From positions 1 to 34,978 of IMG/VR virus record IMGVR_UViG_3300043395_000918: 34,978 bases of DNA; one strand, written 5' to 3'. The notes under the pieces were generated by a model. The model made no database searches. It worked only from the letters and a program-made list of their open reading frames with translations, and was not told where the DNA came from. This stretch comes from a virus. Positions 27,885 to 34,978 of this stretch are shown in pieces. Made by a program: the position numbers and the translations under genes. Position 1 is the first letter of the stretch. Each line of letters begins with the position of its first letter.

Positions 27885-30800
27885 ATGCCAGGAACAATCA
27901 TTGCAACTCAAATTTTTGGTGCTGTTGCAACTTGGGGTATTGGCGCATACGCAACTGCATTTGCTATCAACATGGTGGCAAGCACAATTATTGCCAAAGC
28001 ATTTGCGCCATCAATGCCTGGGTCTAGCGTAGATCAAACGCCAAACCCAGGAAATTCTGCTCAGTTGCCCCCTAATGGTTCAAACAAAGTGCCTGTGATT
28101 TATGGCACAGCCTACACAGGTGGAATCATTACTGACTTGAGCATTACAAGCGACAATCAAAAACTTTATTATGTTTTGACGCTGGCTGAAGTTACCAACA
28201 CCAACACAGGGCAAACGCCTGATACCTATACATTTGGCAATGTGTATTGGGGTGGCAAGCGTTGTATTTTTGACGGAACAGATCAATACAAAGTCATTGG
28301 TCTTTATGACGAATCAAATGGAACAACAGATAGCACAGTTTCTGGCAAACTGAATATTTATCTGTTTAAAAATGGTTCATATTCTGGTGTTAACACAACA
28401 CAAAGTGCTGTTGACATTATGAATTCTGCTGGTCTTGTTTACACATGGAATGGCACAAAATTAATGACCAATGTGGCTTTTGCCATCATTGAAATGACAT
28501 ATAGCGTTTCTGCTAACTTGCAAGGAATCCAGCAAACACGATTCCAATTGACAAATAGCAGATACAAGCCTGGGGATTGCATTTCTGATTATTTGGTCAA
28601 TGAAAGATATGGTGCGGCAATTCCTTCTGCCAATATTGATTCAACATCATTAACTGCGCTAAACACATATTGCAATGCCAATATGGTTTATACAACATAT
28701 TCTGGTAGCACATCAACAATTACAAGATTTAGGTTTGATGGAGTTGTGCAGACTGATCAAACCATTATGACCAACTTGCAGATCATGGCGGCTTGCTGTG
28801 ATTGTTTGATTCGTTACAACGAAATTACAGGCAAGTGGGGTGTTGTTGTTCAGTCGCCCACATATTCGATTGCTATGGCTATCAACGATAGCAACATGGT
28901 TTCAGCCATTCAGGTTACACCTATTGACTTGTCCAGCACATTTAATGTGGCTGAAGTCAAATTTACTGATGGAACTCAAAAGGATAGTTTTAGTAGCGCA
29001 ACATTTGATTTGGCAGATGTTAACCCTTCATTGCTTTACCCCAATGAGCCTGTTAACAAACAGACCATCAACCTGAATCTTGTTAACAATGATGTTCGGG
29101 CGCAATATTTGGCTAACCGATTCCTTGAATCTGTGCGTGAAGATTTGCAGATCAAGGTTGATATCAACTATTCTGGCATTCAGTTAGAAGCGGGTGATAT
29201 TGTTTCTGTCACTAATTCCAATTATGGTTGGTCTGCCAAATTGTTTAGGATTGGGCAAGTGGTAGAAAAATATGGTGACGATGGAAGCATGACTGCATCG
29301 TTGACCTTGATGGAATACAACCCAACTGTGTATGACGATGTTAATGTTACACAGTTTACGCCAGCACCCAATAGCGGCATTGGTTCGCCTTTAGGGTTCG
29401 GCACAATTCCTGTTCCTGTTGTAACTACGCAATTTCCAAATGCGGCAATTCCCTATTTTGGTGTTGCAGTTACAGCCCCACCTAACGGCATTGTGCAATA
29501 TGCTGAAATTTATTATTCAGCCTATGCATCACCAACTGATTCGCAAAGGATTTTTGCTGGCACGACACCAGTAAACCCAGGCGGCAATCCATACACCCCA
29601 GGCGCATCAATGGGGACTGTTGCTTTAACAAATATTCCACAGGGGGATTGGTATTTCTCTGTGAAAATGGTTAATGCTATTGGCACAAGTGTGTTTAGTG
29701 CATCTAGTAGCGTTTTCCGTTGGCGACCAACCACTTTCCAATTTACCAATCGTTATATTGTTGTTGCTTATGCTGACAGCATTACAGGCACAGGCATTTC
29801 AAATAGCCCAACAAACAAATCCTATTATGGTTTGTGGAATGTGGCATCTAGTCCAGCCTATTCATCTAATCCAGCAAATTACACATGGTATTTGGCACAG
29901 CCAACTTTTGGAACAAACATCTATCTTGCATTCTGCAATCGAAGCAATCGCAAGTTTAGTTTTGCCACAGACTATGCTGGCTATGCCGCTGGAACAGGCG
30001 CATTTGTTCCAACAACAACGACCCAATATGATTCGTCTATTTGGTCGGCATTGCCTGGGAATTCAAACATCATTGATCTTGATGCCCGAACAGGTCAGTT
30101 GCTAACCACAGGCACGACACAAACAGGATCTGGTGCTGGTGAATTAAACATTATCAATTCTCCTGATGGTCGAGTAGTGGCGCAATTGGCTACATTGCTT
30201 GATTTTGGAACTGGTGTTTATTCTAAAACTTCATCTGTTGCCACTTTGACCATTGATAAATATGGTCGAGTTTTGGGTTTCCAATCTCCTGATTCTTTTG
30301 GATATACGCTAACTGAATTTGTTGCCACTTCTGGTCAAACTGTATTTACGCCAACATCAAGAAGTGCCGCATATTTTGCGGGTCAATGTTTGGTTTTCAG
30401 AAATGGTTGCTTGCTTGATGAAACTGAATACACTGATACAACGACCACAGTTACATTGGGAACTGGCGCACTTTTGAATGATCGTATTTCAATCATTAGC
30501 ATGAGTGCGATATCAAACAGCACAAATTATTCAAGCACACAATTGATTGTGGCATCTGTTGCAACAAATGTTGTAACTTATTCTGCTACATATTTGCCAA
30601 GTCAAAAAATTGTTGCTGGCGACATAATGACATTTGCCAATAGTGGTTCACCAACACAATACACAGTTTCATCTGTTAATTACACGACACGCCAAATTAC
30701 ATTTTCGACAACTGTAACAGGTGTAACTGCTGGTGCAATCATTTATCAATATCGTGCGCCAGCATCTGCCTATCGACCAATGAGCCGATGGACAACGACA

Positions 30801-31208
30801 TTGACCAACACAAACACTTATACGCCTACTGAATGGGCTTTCATGTCGGGCGCAGAAAAGATTTTCTTAAATGGAACTGCTGTTAACGATCAAGATTACG
30901 ATTTGACCAATACATTGACTTTTATTCAGAATGTTTCTGGATTGGCAACAATCATTCAGTTTGCACCCAATATTTTGACAACACCTATTGGTTCATCGGC
31001 AAGTGTGGCGACAAATACAGTTGTAGGTCAAACAAACTATAACTATAACTTTGACATTAATGCTTTTGAATTGTATTTCAATGGTTCATTGTTGGATAAT
31101 GGTGGTGATTACACTTCTGGTAGTGGTTCATATACTTTGTCTATCACACCAACAACATCAACATCAACAATGCAACAAGTTTCATATCAACGAACTGGAG
31201 GCGCATAA
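27885..31208 (+). CDS. J-like tail tip / host-specificity protein
   Basis: 1107 residues, the largest single ORF lying wholly inside the window. N-terminal 45 residues are hydrophobic (IFGAVATWGIGAYATAFAINMVASTIIAKAF), as in other J-type proteins. Next come the VPVIYGTAYTGG block, YVLTLAEV, and ACCDCLIRYNEITGKWGVVVQSP near 305-327, which are hub-domain features. From about 510 on there are fibronectin-like repeats and beta-rich Ser/Thr/Gly domains (attachment part). It follows the GNAT by zero bases. Lambda J-like proteins form the central tip that contacts the host receptor. Confidence 0.85.
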   Translation: MPGTIIATQIFGAVATWGIGAYATAFAINMVASTIIAKAFAPSMPGSSVDQTPNPGNSAQLPPNGSNKVPVIYGTAYTGGIITDLSITSDNQKLYYVLTLAEVTNTNTGQTPDTYTFGNVYWGGKRCIFDGTDQYKVIGLYDESNGTTDSTVSGKLNIYLFKNGSYSGVNTTQSAVDIMNSAGLVYTWNGTKLMTNVAFAIIEMTYSVSANLQGIQQTRFQLTNSRYKPGDCISDYLVNERYGAAIPSANIDSTSLTALNTYCNANMVYTTYSGSTSTITRFRFDGVVQTDQTIMTNLQIMAACCDCLIRYNEITGKWGVVVQSPTYSIAMAINDSNMVSAIQVTPIDLSSTFNVAEVKFTDGTQKDSFSSATFDLADVNPSLLYPNEPVNKQTINLNLVNNDVRAQYLANRFLESVREDLQIKVDINYSGIQLEAGDIVSVTNSNYGWSAKLFRIGQVVEKYGDDGSMTASLTLMEYNPTVYDDVNVTQFTPAPNSGIGSPLGFGTIPVPVVTTQFPNAAIPYFGVAVTAPPNGIVQYAEIYYSAYASPTDSQRIFAGTTPVNPGGNPYTPGASMGTVALTNIPQGDWYFSVKMVNAIGTSVFSASSSVFRWRPTTFQFTNRYIVVAYADSITGTGISNSPTNKSYYGLWNVASSPAYSSNPANYTWYLAQPTFGTNIYLAFCNRSNRKFSFATDYAGYAAGTGAFVPTTTTQYDSSIWSALPGNSNIIDLDARTGQLLTTGTTQTGSGAGELNIINSPDGRVVAQLATLLDFGTGVYSKTSSVATLTIDKYGRVLGFQSPDSFGYTLTEFVATSGQTVFTPTSRSAAYFAGQCLVFRNGCLLDETEYTDTTTTVTLGTGALLNDRISIISMSAISNSTNYSSTQLIVASVATNVVTYSATYLPSQKIVAGDIMTFANSGSPTQYTVSSVNYTTRQITFSTTVTGVTAGAIIYQYRAPASAYRPMSRWTTTLTNTNTYTPTEWAFMSGAEKIFLNGTAVNDQDYDLTNTLTFIQNVSGLATIIQFAPNILTTPIGSSASVATNTVVGQTNYNYNFDINAFELYFNGSLLDNGGDYTSGSGSYTLSITPTTSTSTMQQVSYQRTGGA

Positions 31209-31784
31209 ATGACGCAAGCACTAAATCTTGGATTGCTTGGCAACAATGTAAACACATCTGGACAACTTTCTTTAACTGCTGGTGTTGCTGGAACATTGCC
31301 TATTGCCAATGGAGGCACAAACGCAACAACAGCCGCAACTGCCCTTGCTAATTTGGGCGGCATTGGTTCTTCATCCCCTACTATTACCACCCCGACAATT
31401 GCAACTATCAAATCTGCCAGTAGTGGTGTTGCAACTGTATTTCAAGATTCTGGTGGCACTCAAATGGGCACATTGTGCCGAGCCTGGGTAAACTTTAATG
31501 GCACAGGCACATCAGGTGCAAACCAAACTATTCGTGGACAATTTAACATTGCCAGCGTCTATAAAAACGGCACAGGCGATTACACGATCAATTTTACAAA
31601 CAATATGCCTGATATCAATTATTGTTTTGTTGCAACAGTTGGTAACTCTGACAATGGTTTTGTATTCGTTTCTGCCTATACAGGTCAAAGTGGTCTATCA
31701 ACAAGTAATTTCCGAATAATCATTCAGGGAACAAACGGCATTCTTTTTGATCGAGACTACATTGGAATTTCTGTGTTCAGATAA
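31209..31784 (+). CDS. Short tail fibre protein with shared C-terminal tip domain
   Basis: 191 residues, ATG directly after the J-like stop. N-terminal part GTLPIANGGTNATTAATALANLGG is the trimerising repeat seen in many tail fibres. The C-terminal 100 residues (AWVNFNGTGTSG...KNGTGDYTINFTNNMPDINY...LFDRDYIGISVFR) match the C-terminal tip of the giant collagen-like fibre. So two virion proteins share one receptor-binding-type domain. TAA at 31782 is followed by a weak AT-rich hairpin. Confidence 0.8.
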   Translation: MTQALNLGLLGNNVNTSGQLSLTAGVAGTLPIANGGTNATTAATALANLGGIGSSSPTITTPTIATIKSASSGVATVFQDSGGTQMGTLCRAWVNFNGTGTSGANQTIRGQFNIASVYKNGTGDYTINFTNNMPDINYCFVATVGNSDNGFVFVSAYTGQSGLSTSNFRIIIQGTNGILFDRDYIGISVFR

Positions 31785-31806
31785 TTCAAATGTTGATTGA
31801 ATTTTT
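31783..31806 (+). terminator. Weak AT-rich terminator candidate
   Basis: AATTCAA (31783-31789) pairs with TTGAATT (31797-31803) over a 7-base loop, with a T-run to 31806. Only A-T and two G-C pairs, so stability is low; the position just after the short-fibre stop is the main support. Confidence 0.3.
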
Positions 31807-31879
31807 GATATTTGGGACAATTAAAGGGTCGTGACCTGTAAGGGTATGGGTTGCGTTAGACCCTAGAAAGGGGAACATC

Positions 31880-32368
31880 ATGGCTGTGTTTAACAAAAAC
31901 ACCCTAACGCAAGTTAGCGGGTTCGACAATCCTATTATTGCTGGCGAATTGGTTTGGGAACAACAAACCTATTGGAATCTGGCGATTAAAGGGACAGATG
32001 ATGTTACCCCTGTTGATCTAACAACCGCAACGATTGATGCACAGATCATTCGCAGGGAAGTCACAAACATTGAAGATACCCGCAATGGTTTGACTTTTGA
32101 TATCGGTAACTATGAGCCGACCCCCGAACCCATCCCTTTGACCATCACCAATCGACATGACTTGCTTGGCGAATTTACGCTGGTGATTGATGCGGGTGCT
32201 TGGGGCTTGATGGCAACAGACCCTGAATTGGATATCAACGCTGTTGATTGTGTTGGCTACTCTGGTCGCATTAAAATCAGTTTCCCCACAGATGGCACTA
32301 ACCCTGCCAATGACTACATCATCTTTTTGCTGTTCTTGGTTCGTTCTGATGGCATCATTGTGGAGTGA
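31880..32368 (+). CDS. Hypothetical tail-associated beta protein
   Basis: 162 residues, ATG with AAAGGGG 7 bp before. Beta-rich with acidic stretches: ELVWEQQTYWNLAIKGTDDVTPVDLTTATIDAQIIRREV, then FTLVIDAGAWGLMA and NDYIIFLLFLVRSDG. Similar proteins often precede collagen-like fibres in phage genomes. It may be a fibre attachment collar. Ends 2 bp before the fibre start. Confidence 0.65.
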   Translation: MAVFNKNTLTQVSGFDNPIIAGELVWEQQTYWNLAIKGTDDVTPVDLTTATIDAQIIRREVTNIEDTRNGLTFDIGNYEPTPEPIPLTITNRHDLLGEFTLVIDAGAWGLMATDPELDINAVDCVGYSGRIKISFPTDGTNPANDYIIFLLFLVRSDGIIVE

Positions 32369-32370
32369 TC

Positions 32371-34978
32371 ATGGGAAACATAAAAGTTGATGTGGTTGAT
32401 CAAAACAACCTGAATGTTTCCATTCATCCCCCGACACGCAATGTCATCAATGTTCAGCCCCCTGCACAGCAAAACATAAACATCAATCGGGGGCTATATG
32501 GTCCAAGCGGAACATCTGGTTACTCTGGTTATAGTGGGTATTCTGGCGTTGGTCTGCCTGGGGCTAGTGGTTATTCTGGCTTTAGTGGCACTTCTGGTTT
32601 TTCAGGATTTAGTGGCGCAACAGGAACATCTGGCGCATCTGGTGAATCAGGCTATTCTGGATTTTCAGGTGAGTCTGGATTCTCTGGATTTTCGGGTCAA
32701 ACTGGCGCATCTGGTCTAAGCGGTTTTAGCGGATTCAGCGGTTATTCTGGATTGGATGGGCAATCTGGAATTTCTGGATTTAGTGGCTATTCAGGCTTTA
32801 GCGGTGAGTCAGGCGCAACAGGCGCAACAGGAACATCTGGATATAGCGGTGTATCTGGCTATTCAGGCTTTTCTGGCGAATCTGGATTTAGCGGTTATTC
32901 AGGTGAATCGGGTGCGTCTGGTTTTTCTGGTCTAAGCGGATTCTCTGGTCAATCTGGTTTTAGCGGTTACTCTGGCGAATCTGGCACAAGTGGCTGGTCT
33001 GGCTTTAGCGGATATTCTGGCTGGTCTGGTGAAGTAGGTATTTCTGGATTCTCTGGCGAATCTGGATATTCTGGCTTTTCTGGTCAATCTGGTTATTCAG
33101 GTTTTAGTGGTGAATCTGGTTGGTCAGGGCAATCTGGTTATAGCGGTTGGTCTGGTGAGTCTGGTCAAAGTGGTTGGTCAGGCATCAGCGGATTTTCTGG
33201 CTATTCGGGTGAAGTTGGCGCATCTGGGTTCAGCGGTTATTCGGGTGAATCAGGCGCATCTGGAATTAGTGGTTTTAGCGGCGATTCTGGTATTTCTGGC
33301 TATTCTGGACTGAATGGCGAATCGGGCATTTCTGGCTATTCTGGATTTAGTGGTGAGTCTGGAACATCGGGATATTCGGGTTCTGGTGTAAGTGGTTATT
33401 CTGGATTCTCTGGCTATTCAGGCGAACAAGGCATTTCTGGCTTTAGCGGATATTCTGGCGATTCTGGCTTTAGCGGCATCAGCGGTTACAGCGGTGATTC
33501 TGGTTTGTCTGGATTCTCTGGTCAGTCAGGTTTTAGCGGCTATTCTGGTTCTGGCATTTCGGGCTATTCAGGCGCATCAGGATTTAGCGGTTACTCTGGT
33601 CTTGGCTTGAGTGGCTATTCGGGTATTTCTGGCTATTCTGGTTACAGCGGTGCGCCTGGGGCTGGTGGTGCTATTGGCAATTGGGGTTCTTTTTGGGACA
33701 CAACAGATCAGGTTGCCACATCTGCCAATACTGCATATTCAATCACTTTGAATAGTGCAGATTCAAACAACACAGGTGTTAATGTTGTATCTGGTAGCAG
33801 AGTAACATTTTCAAATGCTGGTGTTTATAGCCTGACTTTTTCAATTCAATTCGTTAACACAGATACACAAATTCATGATGTTAATGTTTGGTTGAGAAAA
33901 AATGATAGCGGTAGCACAGGCGATATTCCTGATAGCGACACCAAATTAAGTATTCAATCCAAACATGGTAGCGTTAATGGCTATGGATTGATGACTGTTA
34001 ACTATGTGTTAAAAGTTGTTGCCAATGATTACATTGAAATGATCTGGTCAACAACTGACACACAAGTTTCAATTCAATCTGACCCTGCTGGCACATCACC
34101 AGTTTCGCCATCTGTCCCTGGTGTTATTTTTACGGCTACACAAGTAATGTATACCCAAAGCGGGTATAGCGGTGTATCTGGTTATAGCGGCTTTTCTGGT
34201 ATTTCTGGATTTAGCGGTGATTCTGGAATTTCTGGTTTTTCTGGATATTCAGGAATTGATGGCGCATCAGGAATTTCTGGTTTTTCTGGTTGGTCTGGTT
34301 GGTCTGGTGCTATTGGAAATTCGGGGATTAGCGGTTATTCTGGATTTTCTGGAATAAATGGTGTTTCTGGAATCAGCGGTTATTCTGGTTTTAGTGGTAT
34401 CTCTGGTTTTAGTGGCACAAATGGCGCATCTGGAATTTCTGGCTATTCTGGTTTTTCTGGAATCTCTGGCTATTCTGGGTTTAGTGGTATTTCTGGTTTT
34501 AGTGGTCGGTCTGGATTTTCTGGAAGTGGTGTTAGTGGCTATTCTGGTTTTAGCGGTATCTCTGGTTATTCTGGTTTTTCTGGAAGTGGTGTTTCTGGAT
34601 ATTCTGGATTTAGTGGCATCAGCGGGTATTCAGGATTTAGCGGAATTTCTGGTTATAGCGGAACAAACGGCACATCAGGAATTTCTGGATATTCAGGATT
34701 TAGTGGAATAAGCGGTTATTCTGGTTTTAGCGGGATTTCTGGTTATAGCGGAACAAATGGTGCATCAGGCATCAGCGGTTATTCTGGCTTTAGCGGAACA
34801 AATGGAACAAATGGTGCATCAGGTATTTCTGGCTATTCTGGTTTCAGCGGAACAAATGGAACAAACGGCACAAATGGCGCATCAGGTATTTCTGGCTATT
34901 CTGGTTTTTCTGGCACAAATGGAACAAACGGCACAAATGGCGCATCAGGTATTTCTGGCTATTCTGGTTTTTCTGGCA
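32371..34978 (+). CDS. Collagen-like tail fibre, N-terminal and middle part (runs off edge)
   Basis: From ATG 32371 the frame stays open to the window end and continues at base 1, for about 1028 residues in total. Residues 1-40 are an attachment segment. About 41-430 is a collagen-like arm of Gly-X-Ser triplets where X is Tyr, Phe, Ile, Glu, Gln, Ala or Trp and proline is nearly absent. Residues 431-597 are a globular domain (SFWDTTDQVATS, SSRVTFSNAGVYSLTFSIQF-type strands, ending MYTQSG), resembling a C1q/TNF jelly-roll. A second triplet arm then leads to the tip at the left edge. Short G-S-G-V-S or G-L-G-L-S breaks give kinks. Likely trimeric side fibre for host attachment. Confidence 0.92.
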   Translation, partial: MGNIKVDVVDQNNLNVSIHPPTRNVINVQPPAQQNININRGLYGPSGTSGYSGYSGYSGVGLPGASGYSGFSGTSGFSGFSGATGTSGASGESGYSGFSGESGFSGFSGQTGASGLSGFSGFSGYSGLDGQSGISGFSGYSGFSGESGATGATGTSGYSGVSGYSGFSGESGFSGYSGESGASGFSGLSGFSGQSGFSGYSGESGTSGWSGFSGYSGWSGEVGISGFSGESGYSGFSGQSGYSGFSGESGWSGQSGYSGWSGESGQSGWSGISGFSGYSGEVGASGFSGYSGESGASGISGFSGDSGISGYSGLNGESGISGYSGFSGESGTSGYSGSGVSGYSGFSGYSGEQGISGFSGYSGDSGFSGISGYSGDSGLSGFSGQSGFSGYSGSGISGYSGASGFSGYSGLGLSGYSGISGYSGYSGAPGAGGAIGNWGSFWDTTDQVATSANTAYSITLNSADSNNTGVNVVSGSRVTFSNAGVYSLTFSIQFVNTDTQIHDVNVWLRKNDSGSTGDIPDSDTKLSIQSKHGSVNGYGLMTVNYVLKVVANDYIEMIWSTTDTQVSIQSDPAGTSPVSPSVPGVIFTATQVMYTQSGYSGVSGYSGFSGISGFSGDSGISGFSGYSGIDGASGISGFSGWSGWSGAIGNSGISGYSGFSGINGVSGISGYSGFSGISGFSGTNGASGISGYSGFSGISGYSGFSGISGFSGRSGFSGSGVSGYSGFSGISGYSGFSGSGVSGYSGFSGISGYSGFSGISGYSGTNGTSGISGYSGFSGISGYSGFSGISGYSGTNGASGISGYSGFSGTNGTNGASGISGYSGFSGTNGTNGTNGASGISGYSGFSGTNGTNGTNGASGISGYSGFSG
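34852..34978 (+). repeat. Terminal direct repeat, right copy, with two exact 63-bp units
   Basis: Identical to bases 1-127. Comprises 34852-34914 and 34915-34977, each the same 63 bases coding TNG-TNG-TNG-ASG-ISG-YSG-FSG, plus the first base of a further unit. Related, shortened units precede it from about 34650. It should be removed from one end when the circle is closed. Confidence 0.9.

Noticed and set aside
29674-30105. 143-codon ORF within the J-like gene in another frame
   Set aside because: Leu/Gln-rich shadow frame inside a continuous 1107-codon gene.
32498-34711. Hydrophobic ORFs (VLVILALV-type) in the fibre region
   Set aside because: They are out-of-frame readings of the Gly-X-Ser repeats; the repetitive DNA has few stops in that frame. 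The collagen-like frame is open over the entire region.
32500-34978. CRISPR-like regular repeats
   Set aside because: The repeats are contiguous coding triplets without spacers and keep the reading frame throughout.

Overview
The window is one complete tailed-phage genome (a lambda/HK97-type siphophage, long flexible non-contractile tail), assembled as a circle. Bases 1-127 are repeated exactly as bases 34852-34978, so the unique circle is 34,851 bp and the contig was cut inside a repetitive fibre gene that runs off the right edge and re-enters in frame at base 1. The genome is moderately AT-rich. Collagen-like fibres of the Gly-aromatic-Ser type, a GT2/methyltransferase cassette and an ERF/YqaJ pair are typical of metagenomic freshwater phages. 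A betaproteobacterial host (Polynucleobacter/Limnohabitans type) is only a guess. No integrase and no CI-type repressor are visible, so the phage is probably virulent or has an unrecognised lysogeny system.

Layout. 1-1023: end of the fibre gene and a tail-fibre chaperone-like protein. 1068-3755: glycosyltransferase/methyltransferase cassette (GT2-MTase fusion, GT2, GT9-like half). 3797-5490: lysis cassette (XhlA-like membrane protein, membrane protein, 3-TM holin candidate, GH24 lysozyme). 5484-8594, minus strand: early leftward operon with ERF annealase, YqaJ exonuclease, a small protein with an SSB-like acidic tip, a tiny Cys-rich exported protein and several unknowns. 8600-8731: divergent promoter region. 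8732-12342, plus strand: Cro-like regulator, replication protein, small unknowns, a LuxR-HTH/nuclease fusion, NinB, an HNH nuclease, a DUF5856-like helical protein. 12330-12826, minus strand: papain-fold-like protein and a tiny membrane protein. 12961-14119: HNH endonuclease, a palindrome-rich cos candidate, tRNA-Thr and terminase small subunit.

14097-27884 is the morphogenesis module: TerL, portal, AT-hook-like ORF, protease, two tandem HK97-fold major capsid paralogs separated by an intrinsic terminator, connector, head closure, tail terminator, major tail protein, HK97 gp10-like protein, tail chaperones joined by a probable -1 frameshift at GGGAAAC, tape measure, distal tail proteins and a GNAT. 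27885-34978 holds the adsorption apparatus: a J-like tail tip protein, a short fibre, a small unknown, and the giant collagen-like fibre.

The most interesting points are the duplicated capsid genes with a terminator between them; the proline-poor collagen-like fibre that carries a C1q-like globe in its middle and shares its C-terminal tip with a second tail protein; a 19-bp box shared by two distant early promoters; and the HTH-nuclease fusion. A possible link between the adjacent sugar-transfer enzymes and the Ser-rich fibre is hypothesis only.
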